A stretch of DNA of 64,000 nucleotides from Pilimelia anulata (GTDB lineage Bacteria; Actinomycetota; Actinomycetes; Mycobacteriales; Micromonosporaceae): contig NZ_BMQB01000003.1 of assembly GCF_014647895.1 (NCBI RefSeq), forward strand, positions 1 to 64,000, in the 5' to 3' direction. The notes under the pieces were generated by a model. That model was not told the origin of the DNA. It saw nothing but the letters and a program-made list of their open reading frames with translations, and ran no database searches. Shown here one piece after another: positions 28,296 to 36,722 of this stretch (its first letter is position 1; every line of letters starts with the position of its first letter). Made by a program: the position numbers and the translations under genes.

Positions 28296-31200
28296 CGGCC
28301 GCGCCAGGGGGCGATGGGGTTGCCGAGCCAGCGACCGTGCGCCGGTACGGTCTCGCCGCGCAGGACGAGCGAGGCCGGGCCGACGGTGGCGTGCGCGCCG
28401 ACCGCGGCGGCCGGCAGCACGATCCCGTGCGGGCCGACCGTCGCGCCGGTCGCGATCGTCACCGTGTCCATCCGCATGATTCGATCATGGAACAGGTGGG
28501 TCTGGAGGACGCACCCGCGGTTCACCGTGGCGCCGGCGCCGAGGGTGACCAGGTCGGCCTCGGGCAGCCAGTACGACTCGCACCACACGCCCCGGCCGAC
28601 CCGGGCGCCGAGCCCGCGCAGCCACCAGGACAGCACCGGCGTGCCGGTGGCGGCGCCGACCAGCCACGGTACGGCGAGCACCTCGACGAACGTGTCGGCC
28701 AGCTCGTTGCGCCAGACGAACCCGCTCCACAGTGGCTTCTCGACCGCCCGGAACCGGCCGACCAACAGCCACTTCGCCGCGATGGCCAGCAGGCAGGCGA
28801 GCACCCCGGCGGCGGCCAGCAGCGCGCCGCCGGCGGCGAGGGCGACCGCGGGCCCGTACCGGTCCAGCAGCCAGCCGAACGCGACCGCGGCGGCCGCGGC
28901 GAGGCCGACCGAGCAGCACACCGGCAGCAGCCGGCACAGCTCGACCGCGGCCCGGGCGAGGCGCAGCCGCGCCGGCGGGTCGAACGTGCGGCTGGCGTCC
29001 GCGGCCTCGGCCGCCCGGGGCAGCTTCATCGGCGGCATGCCCAGCCACGAGCTGCCGGGCTTGGCCCGCTTCGGCGCGGCGGACAGGACGCCGACCAGGC
29101 CGCCGTTGGGCACCCGGTGGCCGGGGGCGGTCATCCCGGAGTTGCCGAGGAACGCCCGCTTGCCGATCCGGGCGCCGTCGATCCGCAGCCGGCCGCCGCC
29201 CAGCTCGTACGAGGCGATCATGGTGTCGTCGGCCAGGAACGCGCCGTCGCCGACCCGGGTCATCTTCGGCAGCGCGACCACGGTGGACGCCTCCACCCCG
29301 CGGCCCACCCGCATGCCGAGGGCGCGCAGCCAGGTCGGGGTGAGCAGGCTCGCGTACAGCGGGAACAGCACGACCCGGGCGCCGTTCATCAGCCGCTCGG
29401 TGGCCCACGCCTGCCAGGCCACCCGGCCGTGCACCGGGTGCTGGCCCGGTACCAGGCCGATGCTGAGCAGCCGGACGCCGAGCAGGACGAGCAGCGCGTA
29501 CGTCAGGCCGGCGGCGACCGTGGCCGGCGGTACGGCGACGAGCAGCCGCAGCAGCGCGTCCCCGGCGGTCGGCTCGCCGCGCAGGAACCGGCCCAGCACC
29601 GCGAGGCCGGGCAGCGCGGCGACCGCGGGGAGCAGGTCCAGGGCGAGCGAGGTCACGCCGTACGCCAGGGCCCAGCGGCGGGACCGGCGCGGCCGGCGGC
29701 CGGGGTGCGGGCGGGCCCGGCCGGTCCGCTGCGCCGGCACGCCCGCCCAGCTCTCGCCGGCCGGGACCGCGCGCAGCACGCACGACCCGGCGGCCACCTC
29801 GGCCCGCTTGCCGACCCGGGCGCCGGGGAGCAGGGTGCTGCGGGCGCCGACGGTGGCGCCGGCGCCGATCCGGATCCGGCCGACGCGCAGGACGTCGCCG
29901 TCGACCCAGTACCCGGACAGGTCCACCTCCGGCTCGACCGCCGCGCCGCGGCCCACCCGGAGCAGGCCGGTGAGCGGCGGGGCGGCGTGCAGGTCGGTGC
30001 CGGGGGCGAGCCGGGCGCCGAGCGCCCGGGCGTACGCGGTGAGCCAGCCGCCGGTCAGCCCGGTCGCGCCGACGGCCGCCGCGAACCGCTCGGCCAGCCA
30101 CAGCCGGACGTGCACCGACCCGCCGCGCGGGTACTCCCCCGGCCGCAGCCGGCGCAGCAGCAGCCGGGCCGCGCCGGCGCCGAGCGCCAGCCGCCCCGGC
30201 GGGCTGAACAGCAGCAGCCAGCCTGCCGCGAGCAGCCACCAGGGCGCGGTCGGCGCCCACGGGTGCGGCCCGGTGAGGTTGAGCAGGGTACCGGCGGCGG
30301 CGACCGGGACCGCCCAGCGCGCGGCGACGACGGTGAGCAGCGGCAGCAGCAGGAGCGTCCGGACCAGGCCGGACCAGCGCGGCATCGGCCCGATCTCGCG
30401 CTCCTGCAGGTCGGCGGTGTCGAACAGCTCCAGCCGCTTGGCCAGCCCGCCGAGCGTGGGGTGCTGGTACAGGTCGCCGACGGCCACGTCCGGGTACCGC
30501 TCGCGCAGCCGTGAGACGAGCTGCGCCGCGGCCAGGCTGGACCCGCCATGCCGGAAGAAGTCGTCGTCCGCGCCGGTCACGGGCGCCCCGAGCACGTCGT
30601 GCCACAGCCCGGCCAGCCACGCCTCGGTACCGGTCAGCGTCGTCGCCGGCTCGGCGGTCGGCAGCGGCCAGGGCAGCGCCGCGCGGTCGACCTTGCCGGA
30701 CGTCCGGGTGGGCAGGGTGTCGACGACGGCCACCAGCGGCACCAGGGCGGCCGGCAGCGTCGCGCGCAGCGCGTCGGCGGCGGCCAGCGGGTCGAAGTCC
30801 GCGGCCTCCGGGACCACGTACCCGACGAGGAGCTGGTGCCCGCCCGCCGTGCGCCGGACGGCCGCCGCGGCGCCGGCCACGCCGGGGAGCGCCTGGAGGG
30901 CGGCGTCCACCTCGCCCAGCTCGATCCGCCGGCCGCCCAGCTTGACCTGCTCGTCGATCCGGCCGAGGAAGACCAGGCCGGCGGCGTCGGCGCGGACCAG
31001 GTCGCCGCTGCGGTACGCGCGGTCCCAGCCGAGGGCGGGCAGCGGGGCGTACTTCTCGGCGTCCTTGGCGGCGTCCAGGTACCGGGCCAGGCCGACGCCG
31101 CCGATCACCAGCTCGCCCTGCTCGCCGCGGCCGACCAGCGCGCCGGCCGGGTCGACCACGGCCAGCTCCCAGCCGTCCAGCGGCAGTCCGATCCGGACCG

Positions 31201-32608
31201 GGCCGGTGCCGGTGAGCCGGGCGGCGCAGGCCACGACGGTCGCCTCGGTCGGCCCGTACGTGTTCCACACCTCGCGCCCGTCCACGGCCAGCCGCTCGGC
31301 CAGCTCCGGCGGGCACGCCTCGCCGCCGAAGATCAGCAGCCGGACGTCGTCCAGCGCGTCGACGGGCCACAGCGCGGCCAGCGTCGGCACGGTCGACACG
31401 ACGGTGATCTCCCGCTCGACCAGCCACGGCCCGAGGTCCACTCCCGACCGGACCAGCGCCCGCGGGGCGGGCACCAGGCACGCGCCGTGCCGCCAGGCCA
31501 GCCACATCTCCTCGCAGGAGGCGTCGAAGGCCACGGACAGCCCGGCCAGGACGCGGTCCTCGGTACCGAGGGGCTCGTCGGTGCCGGCGAGGAACAGCCG
31601 GGCCTCGGCGTCGACGAAGGCAGCGGCGGCGCGGTGGCTGACGGCCACGCCCTTGGGGGTACCGGTGGAGCCCGAGGTGAAGATGATCCACGCATCGTCG
31701 TCGGGGCCGGGCGGGCCGGTCCGGGGGGTCGGCGCGGCGGTGGATCCAGCCGGCGGGGTGGCGGTTGCGTCCGGGGCGGCGGCCGGCGGGGTGGCGGTTC
31801 CGGTCGGCGCGGTGGCGGTTCCGGTCGGCGCGGTGGCGGTTCCGGTCGGTGGGGTCGTGGAAGCCGGCGGGTCGAGCGTGGCGGTCGGCGCGGTCGGTGG
31901 GGTGGCGGTCCCGGTCGGCGCGGTCGGCGCGGTGCTGATGGGGGTCGGCGGGGCGGGTGGGGCGGTGGATTCGGTCGGTTCCGGGGAGCCGGGCGGGGTC
32001 GCGGCGGCGGCCGGCGGCGCGGTGCCGGTGAGCGGTGGGTCGGTGGCGGGGCCCGTTGGGTCGGCGGCGGTGAGCGGTGGGTCGGTGGCGGTGCCCGGGG
32101 CGGCCGGGCGCTCGGGGGCGGCCGGCGGCTCGGGGGCGGCCCCCGGGGCGGCCGTGGTGGGGGGCGGTGCGGGGGTGCGGTGGGTGAGTTCGCGGTCGGG
32201 GCCGATGACGATCTCGACGCCGGCCTCGCCGAAGACCAGTTCGGCCCGCTCGTCCGGGTCCTCGGCGTCGACCGGCACGTACGCGGCGCCGGCGTGCAGC
32301 ACCGCGAGGATCGACAGGTACAGGTCCACCGACCCCGACGGCAGGCGCACGCCGACCCGGCTCCCCGCCACCACGCCGGCGGCGCGCAGCCGGCGGGCGA
32401 ACGCGTCCACCCGGTCGCTCAGCTCGCTGTAGGTGAGGATGGTCACACCGTCGTCGATGGCCGGTGCCCGGCCGGCGCGGCGGACGGTGGCGCGGAAGAT
32501 GTCGACGAGGGTCCGGGCGGGCGCCGCCGGTCCGGCGGTGTAGACGGCGCGCGGACGGCTGCCGTCCGGGGCCGCGACGAGCGGCGCTGTCTCGACGTTG
32601 ACCTGCAT
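28292..32608 (-). CDS. Pls/PosA-family membrane NRPS, predicted homo-poly(amino acid) synthetase with lysine-like code
   Basis: 1438 residues from the ATG at 32608 (GGAAGG upstream). An adenylation domain spans residues 25-640: TSGSTGTPKGV at about 308, NTYGPTEA, RSGDLV, EQVKLGGRRIELGE, and the catalytic Lys in TSGKVDR. Aligned by eye to GrsA, the pocket reads D-A-E-S-I-G-T-V-V-K, close to the published lysine code DAESIGSVCK. A carrier domain with GGSSL (about 690) follows. The remaining 740 residues have six or so membrane helices alternating with hexapeptide left-handed beta-helix segments (VGRGAAVEPEVDLSGYWVDG, IGAGATVGARSTLLPGA), as in the TIGR02353 terminal region of poly-epsilon-lysine synthetase. 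There is no condensation or thioesterase domain. Residues 142-302 are an unusual Pro/Thr/Ala insert. Confidence 0.85.
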   Translation of the reverse strand: MQVNVETAPLVAAPDGSRPRAVYTAGPAAPARTLVDIFRATVRRAGRAPAIDDGVTILTYSELSDRVDAFARRLRAAGVVAGSRVGVRLPSGSVDLYLSILAVLHAGAAYVPVDAEDPDERAELVFGEAGVEIVIGPDRELTHRTPAPPPTTAAPGAAPEPPAAPERPAAPGTATDPPLTAADPTGPATDPPLTGTAPPAAAATPPGSPEPTESTAPPAPPTPISTAPTAPTGTATPPTAPTATLDPPASTTPPTGTATAPTGTATAPTGTATPPAAAPDATATPPAGSTAAPTPRTGPPGPDDDAWIIFTSGSTGTPKGVAVSHRAAAAFVDAEARLFLAGTDEPLGTEDRVLAGLSVAFDASCEEMWLAWRHGACLVPAPRALVRSGVDLGPWLVEREITVVSTVPTLAALWPVDALDDVRLLIFGGEACPPELAERLAVDGREVWNTYGPTEATVVACAARLTGTGPVRIGLPLDGWELAVVDPAGALVGRGEQGELVIGGVGLARYLDAAKDAEKYAPLPALGWDRAYRSGDLVRADAAGLVFLGRIDEQVKLGGRRIELGEVDAALQALPGVAGAAAAVRRTAGGHQLLVGYVVPEAADFDPLAAADALRATLPAALVPLVAVVDTLPTRTSGKVDRAALPWPLPTAEPATTLTGTEAWLAGLWHDVLGAPVTGADDDFFRHGGSSLAAAQLVSRLRERYPDVAVGDLYQHPTLGGLAKRLELFDTADLQEREIGPMPRWSGLVRTLLLLPLLTVVAARWAVPVAAAGTLLNLTGPHPWAPTAPWWLLAAGWLLLFSPPGRLALGAGAARLLLRRLRPGEYPRGGSVHVRLWLAERFAAAVGATGLTGGWLTAYARALGARLAPGTDLHAAPPLTGLLRVGRGAAVEPEVDLSGYWVDGDVLRVGRIRIGAGATVGARSTLLPGARVGKRAEVAAGSCVLRAVPAGESWAGVPAQRTGRARPHPGRRPRRSRRWALAYGVTSLALDLLPAVAALPGLAVLGRFLRGEPTAGDALLRLLVAVPPATVAAGLTYALLVLLGVRLLSIGLVPGQHPVHGRVAWQAWATERLMNGARVVLFPLYASLLTPTWLRALGMRVGRGVEASTVVALPKMTRVGDGAFLADDTMIASYELGGGRLRIDGARIGKRAFLGNSGMTAPGHRVPNGGLVGVLSAAPKRAKPGSSWLGMPPMKLPRAAEAADASRTFDPPARLRLARAAVELCRLLPVCCSVGLAAAAAVAFGWLLDRYGPAVALAAGGALLAAAGVLACLLAIAAKWLLVGRFRAVEKPLWSGFVWRNELADTFVEVLAVPWLVGAATGTPVLSWWLRGLGARVGRGVWCESYWLPEADLVTLGAGATVNRGCVLQTHLFHDRIMRMDTVTIATGATVGPHGIVLPAAAVGAHATVGPASLVLRGETVPAHGRWLGNPIAPWRGR
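31791..31853. repeat. 21-bp tandem repeat inside the NRPS low-complexity insert
   Basis: Three consecutive 21-base units (31791, 31812, 31833), the first two identical and the third differing near its end. They encode TGTATAP-type heptapeptides on the minus strand. They lie within the Pro/Thr/Ala-rich insert just before the A3 core motif. Confidence 0.85.
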
Positions 32609-32792
32609 GTATGCGACCTTCCGTCGGGCCGGCCCGGCCCCGCGGCCGGGTCCGTGCCGGCGGCGGGCTGGTGCCGTCCCGCAGCGGGCGTACCCGGGGC
32701 GGCCGTCCCCGACGCCCCGAACCGCGCGATCCTGCCACGCCAGGGTGAACAATCGGGCGCCGCCGACTGTGTACTTCGGCACGCCCCGTACA

Positions 32793-32824
32793 CATTGCGC
32801 CACCCGGCGTGTGCACTGCGCCAC
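32793..32824. promoter_or_regulatory. 21-bp-spaced direct repeat upstream of the Pls-like gene
   Basis: CATTGCGCCAC (32793-32803) and CACTGCGCCAC (32814-32824) are 10-of-11 identical and exactly 21 bases apart, about 185-215 bases upstream of the NRPS start. An inverted GTGTAC ... GTACAC pair lies next to them (32769-32793). It could be an activator site. The rest of the 451-base gap 32609-33059 shows no gene, only promoter-like sequence for the divergent genes (TAGTCT near 33016). Confidence 0.35.
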
Positions 32825-33059
32825 GCTCGTCCACTCCCGACGCCGGGAGCGGCCGAGCCGCGGGCCCGATCCGGCGGCCGCCCCGGGCCGACACCCACCC
32901 ACGCGCGACCGCGGCCGTGCCCGAATTCGGCATTGATCGATATGGATTCCGCGCTAGGTGCCCGTAGCGGTTCGGGGAGGTCGTCGATTCCCGGTCCGGC
33001 GGGTCGGCGCGGGGCTAGTCTGCGGAGGACGGGGATCCCACGATCAAGGGAGTAGTGCA

Positions 33060-33473
33060 GTGGCCTCTCGGCTCAATCCATACATCTCGTTCGCCGGCGA
33101 CGCGAAGGCCGCGCTCGAGTTCTACCGCGAGGTCCTCGGCGGGACGCTGCGGGTCAGTACCTTCGGCGAATTCGGCCAGGCCGACACCCCCATCGCCGAC
33201 CAGGTCATGCACGGCATGCTGGAAACGGACAGCGGCTTCACGCTGATGGCCTCCGACACCCCGCCGGGAATGGAGTACAAGCCCGGTACGAACGTCACGA
33301 TCAGCCTGAGCGGCGACGACGCCGACGAACTGCGCGGGTACTGGGCGAAGCTGAGCGAGTCGGGCACGGTCACGGTCCCGCTGGAGAAGCAGATGTGGGG
33401 CGACGAGTTCGGCTCGGTCACCGACCGCTTCGGCATCGGCTGGCTCGTCAACATCGGCGCACCGCGGGACTGA
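33060..33473 (+). CDS. VOC-family (PhnB/glyoxalase-like) protein
   Basis: 137 residues from the GTG at 33060, which follows AAGGGAG. It has the beta-alpha-beta-beta-beta fold of the vicinal-oxygen-chelate superfamily, PhnB subgroup: NPYISFAGDAKAALEFYREV at the start, QVMHGMLE in the middle and the final WGDEFGSVTDRFGIGWLVNI. Such proteins are often annotated as 3-demethylubiquinone methyltransferase-like or PhnB-like. The true substrate is unknown. It stands alone with its own terminator. Confidence 0.85.
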   Translation: MASRLNPYISFAGDAKAALEFYREVLGGTLRVSTFGEFGQADTPIADQVMHGMLETDSGFTLMASDTPPGMEYKPGTNVTISLSGDDADELRGYWAKLSESGTVTVPLEKQMWGDEFGSVTDRFGIGWLVNIGAPRD

Positions 33474-33486
33474 CCGCCATACGCCG

Positions 33487-33522
33487 GGAGCCGGGGCACC
33501 CCGTTCGGGGTGCCCCGGCTCC
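33487..33522 (+). terminator. terminator hairpin
   Basis: Perfect 16-base arms (33487-33502 and 33507-33522) with a GTTC tetraloop, followed by TTGTT: close to a classic intrinsic terminator, 13 bases after the VOC gene. Confidence 0.8.
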
Positions 33523-33614
33523 TTGTTCACCGCGAACAGCGCAGGATATCGACACACGTCGCTGAATGCACGCTGACAGGGTCTCGCCCACCCCCCTGCG
33601 AAAGAGGCGAAACC

Positions 33615-34838
33615 GTGCGCGGAACCCGCCCAATCCCCCTGCTGGCTGCCCTGGCCGCCGCCGTCCTGACCGCCCAGCCCGCCCTGGCGGCCGAGCCGCC
33701 GCCGCGCCCCATCGCCAGCGGCAGCGGCGCCCCCCTGTACGCCGAGCCCGCCCCGACCACGCCGAGCGGCGTCCTGCTCGACCGCGCCATCGACGTCCGC
33801 TACGGCGCCGCGCCGACCGTCCTGCGCTTCCCCGGCGCGACGTACGTCAAGATCCACCTGGCCGCGCTGCGACTCGCGCCCGGCGACCGGCTCACCGTCG
33901 CCGACCCGGCCGGGCGGGAGGTGCACACGTACCGCGTCGACCCCACCCTGGCCGCCGCGCCGGCCGCCGACAGCGGGTACACCCGGCACCGGACCCGCGG
34001 GTTCGCCCCGATGTCGGTCGACGGGGACACCGCCGTGGTCACGATCCACCGCGACGGCAGCGGCCGGGTGTCCGGGCGGGCGCTCGACCGGGCCGGCTAC
34101 GGTGCGCACATCGACCTGGTCCGGCGCGGCTACGACGAGGCGGAGTACGCCCGGGCCAACCCGTCCGCGGTGTGCGGCAAGGACGCCCGCCGTGACGTCG
34201 TCTGCTACAAGGAGCGGCACCCGACCGAGTACGCCCGCTCCCGCGCCGTCGCCCGCATGCTCAAGGGCAACAGCGGCTGGTGCACGGCGTGGCGGGTCGG
34301 CAACACCAACCGGCTGTTCACCAACAACCACTATCTCGGCAAGGCGAGCGAACTGCAGGGCATGGAGATCCAGTTCGAGTACGACTGCGCGACCTGCGGC
34401 GGCAACAATCCCGGCGCCGGCGTCAAGGTGGCCGGCGGCGACCTGATCAAGACGAACGCCTCGCTGGACTACTCGCTGTTCACCGTGCAGAACTTCGACA
34501 AGATCACCGGTTTCGGCACGCTGTACCTCGACGTCCGCGCGCCGAGCAACGGCGAGCAGATCTACATTCCCGGCCACGGCGACACCAAGCCCAAGCGCCT
34601 CTCCATCTACGAGGAGGACGACAGCAGCCCGCGCTGCACGGTCCGCTCCACCCAGGGCAACCGGACGGCGTACAACTGCGACACCTCCGGCGGCAACTCG
34701 GGCTCGCCGGTCCTCGCCGTCTCCTCGCACAAGGTGATTTCGCTGCACAACACGGGCTCGTGCCCGAACAACAACGGGTCCAACCGGATCGACCGGATCT
34801 GGAGCGAGGTCAGCTCGCAGATCGACAACAACGGCTGA
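33615..34838 (+). CDS. secreted trypsin-like (lysyl-endopeptidase-like) serine protease
   Basis: 407 residues from the GTG at 33615 (AGAGG upstream). Signal peptide to about residue 26 (LLAALAAAVLTAQPALA), a propeptide-like region of about 170 residues, then a chymotrypsin-fold domain. The visible triad candidates are His in LFTNNHYL, Asp in LDYSLF and Ser in CDTSGGNSGSPVL. Cys pairs (WCTAW, CATC, C..C around the Ser) suggest disulfides. The pattern matches lysyl endopeptidase-like proteases of actinomycetes. The strong palindrome at 34867 ends the unit. The specificity is not readable by eye. Confidence 0.85.
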   Translation: MRGTRPIPLLAALAAAVLTAQPALAAEPPPRPIASGSGAPLYAEPAPTTPSGVLLDRAIDVRYGAAPTVLRFPGATYVKIHLAALRLAPGDRLTVADPAGREVHTYRVDPTLAAAPAADSGYTRHRTRGFAPMSVDGDTAVVTIHRDGSGRVSGRALDRAGYGAHIDLVRRGYDEAEYARANPSAVCGKDARRDVVCYKERHPTEYARSRAVARMLKGNSGWCTAWRVGNTNRLFTNNHYLGKASELQGMEIQFEYDCATCGGNNPGAGVKVAGGDLIKTNASLDYSLFTVQNFDKITGFGTLYLDVRAPSNGEQIYIPGHGDTKPKRLSIYEEDDSSPRCTVRSTQGNRTAYNCDTSGGNSGSPVLAVSSHKVISLHNTGSCPNNNGSNRIDRIWSEVSSQIDNNG

Positions 34839-34866
34839 GCCGGGTCCGGCGCGCCCCTTCCGGAAT

Positions 34867-34894
34867 GGGCGGTTCCGGCGCGCCGGAACCGCCC
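34867..34894 (+). terminator. terminator hairpin
   Basis: 28-base perfect palindrome (two 14-base arms, GGGCGGTTCCGGCG and its complement) 28 bases after the protease stop. Confidence 0.65.
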
Positions 34895-35003
34895 CCATTC
34901 GATGCCGGTACCACCCATTGGGGTTCGGCAATGCTCAGCCCATCGGCGGGGTGTGCGGCGGGGCGACTCGGAATGTCGCGGATCGGCGAAAAAGAATGTC
35001 CCC

Positions 35004-35897
35004 ATGGTCGTACGCCCAGCCCGCGCGCTCGCGGCATTGATCCCCGTCCTGGCCCTGCTCCCCGCCGCGCCCGCGGCGCCGGCCGCGGTACCGGCCGCCG
35101 CGTGGGCCGACCCGTGTGCCGCGGACGGGCGGTGGTCGGGCGTACCGGTGGAGCAGGTGCGCGGGGAGATCGAGGCCCGGCAGCGGCTCGGGCCGCTCAC
35201 CGCGCAGCACCGCTCCGCCCGGTCGGAAGCCGGCGGCCCGGCCGGCATGATCCACCCCGCCCAGGGGGCGTCCTTCCGGGCCCGTAAGGGCAGCGACGGC
35301 GCGTGCGCGACGCACACCGTCCAGCCCGGCCTCACGCCGGCCCGGCGGACCACCACGATCTACTCGCCGACGCTGTACCCGCCGGGCGGGTCGTGCGTCG
35401 AGCTGGTCACCGCGTACTACGGGCCGGTGCGGGCGGTGGCCGCCTGGGACTGGTGCGGGGCCGCGGCGTTCCGGGCGTTCGTCCCGATCGACGGGGCGTT
35501 CCTGGCCACGTACACCGGCAGCGGCGGCCGGTACACCGGGCGGGTGGTGCGCACCGACGCGGCGGACAACACGTGGACGGCCGCGCTGTACAACCGGCGG
35601 TCCGGGGCGTGGGACCACCTGTTCAGCTCCAGCGGTACGAGCCGCAGCGGCCGGACGACCGGGTGGGACGTCGACGAGGTGTACTCGGCCGTCACCGGCG
35701 GTGTCGCCGACGCGTGCGCGGACCGGCGCGGGCTGCGGTTCGCGGCCACCGGCATCCACCTGCGCCGGCGGGGGGCGTGGGCGCCGGCGTCGGCGGCGAG
35801 CGCCGACGCCCGCTACGACCGCCCGGACGCCGCCTTCCACTGCCCGGGCCGCGCCTTCGCCCGCCGCGACTGGACCCGCTGGCGCGCCCTGGGCTGA
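35004..35897 (+). CDS. secreted protein of unknown function
   Basis: 297 residues. Signal peptide over residues 1-35 (ARALAALIPVLALLPAAPA). The mature protein has several Cys (DPCAADG, GSCVEL, WDWCGAAAF, ADACADRRG, FHCPGRAF), aromatic-rich strands (YSPTLYPPGG, TGSGGRYTGRVV) and a WDVDEVYSAVTGG segment. It gives the impression of a beta-sandwich domain. I do not recognise a catalytic motif. The ATG at 35004 is the start best placed before the signal peptide. It lies downstream of the protease and before the TasA-like operon, but is separated from both by terminators. Confidence 0.65.
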   Translation: MVVRPARALAALIPVLALLPAAPAAPAAVPAAAWADPCAADGRWSGVPVEQVRGEIEARQRLGPLTAQHRSARSEAGGPAGMIHPAQGASFRARKGSDGACATHTVQPGLTPARRTTTIYSPTLYPPGGSCVELVTAYYGPVRAVAAWDWCGAAAFRAFVPIDGAFLATYTGSGGRYTGRVVRTDAADNTWTAALYNRRSGAWDHLFSSSGTSRSGRTTGWDVDEVYSAVTGGVADACADRRGLRFAATGIHLRRRGAWAPASAASADARYDRPDAAFHCPGRAFARRDWTRWRALG

Positions 35898-35907
35898 CCC
35901 CGCGACC

Positions 35908-35954
35908 ATGAGCCGGGGTACCTCAGCAGCCCCGGATCCGGTACCTCGGCTCAT
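35908..35954 (+). terminator. terminator hairpin
   Basis: 15-base arms ATGAGCCGGGGTACC (35908-35922) and GGTACCTCGGCTCAT (35940-35954) with one G.T-type mismatch, just after the secreted hypothetical gene. Confidence 0.6.
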
Positions 35955-36060
35955 GATCATTAAGGTGCCCCGTCCGCCAACCCGGCGGGACCCGATTCGC
36001 AACCATTCGGCAACCGCGGTTCCCCAACAGGCGGCGTTCCGGCGCCGATGGGAGGGCCAA

Positions 36061-36077
36061 GCGGGGGACACCCCCGC
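36061..36077 (+). promoter_or_regulatory. short leader hairpin upstream of the TasA-like operon
   Basis: GCGGGGG ACA CCCCCGC, a 7-base perfect stem, ends 27 bases before the first gene of the operon. It could be a 5'-leader structure. No known riboswitch was recognised. Confidence 0.3.
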
Positions 36078-36104
36078 GCCGAATGGCCGACAACGGGGAG
36101 CAGC

Positions 36105-36719
36105 ATGGCACGTCTGATGATCCGGAACGCGTTGACCGCCCGCACGAAGACGGTCGGCTGGCTGACCGTCTCCGGCCTGACCGCCGGCGGCGCGCTGCTG
36201 ACCAGCGCCGGCGTGTTCGCCTCCTGGAGCAGCGCGGTGGACGTGCACGGCGGTACGAACGACACCGCCGCCGTGGGCCTCACCCACGTCGACACCAACG
36301 GCACCACGTTCAGCACCGGCGCGGCGAACATGCTGCCGGGCGACTACCTGTACCGGTACGCCACCCTCACCAACACCGGCGAGCTGAGCGAGACGTTCAG
36401 CGCCGCGGTGTCCGGCAGCGGCGACCTCGGTGCGGCCGGCGGGCTCCAGCTCGCCATCGACGCCTGCTCGGTCGCCTGGGCCGGCAACGGCTCCTGCTCG
36501 GGCAGCACCACCGCGCTGGCCGCGGCCACCGACGCCCACTCGGCCGGCAGCATCTCGCTCGGCACGCTCGCCGCCGGCGCGGTGAAGCACCTGCGGTACC
36601 GGGTGCAGCTCAGCGCGGCCGCCGACCAGCTCACGTTCCAGGGCAAGGACGGCGCCGTCGACGTGACCATCAGCGGCACCACCGTCGCCTCGGGCAACCG
36701 CGACCGCACCGGGGGCTGA
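36105..36719 (+). CDS. TasA/camelysin-like secreted protein 1
   Basis: 204 residues from the ATG at 36105 (GGGGAG upstream). A long N-terminal signal region (ARTKTVGWLTVSGLTAGGALL) ends in FASWSS, typical of SipW-dependent signal peptides of the TasA/CalY family. The mature domain is beta-rich and Thr/Ala/Gly-rich with RYATLTNTGE, a Cys pair (IDACSVAW and GSCSGST) and LGTLAAGAVKHLRYRV. In Bacillus such proteins form biofilm fibres and are processed by SipW. It is the first gene of a three-gene operon that ends in a SipW-like signal peptidase, and it is paralogous to the next gene. Confidence 0.72.
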   Translation: MARLMIRNALTARTKTVGWLTVSGLTAGGALLTSAGVFASWSSAVDVHGGTNDTAAVGLTHVDTNGTTFSTGAANMLPGDYLYRYATLTNTGELSETFSAAVSGSGDLGAAGGLQLAIDACSVAWAGNGSCSGSTTALAAATDAHSAGSISLGTLAAGAVKHLRYRVQLSAAADQLTFQGKDGAVDVTISGTTVASGNRDRTGG

Positions 36720-36722
36720 CCC

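Noticed and set aside
27000..32432. 1810-codon open frame on the plus strand
   Set aside because: It is antisense to the Pls-like synthetase and M1 genes. Its translation is Arg/Pro/Ser/Ala low complexity with no domain, a known artefact in GC-rich DNA.
35960..36104. possible cyclic-di-AMP (ydaO-type) riboswitch before the TasA-like operon
   Set aside because: Some GGGGGAC and GAATGG words are present, but the conserved core and pairing of that riboswitch cannot be assembled. Only a 7-bp hairpin is supported.
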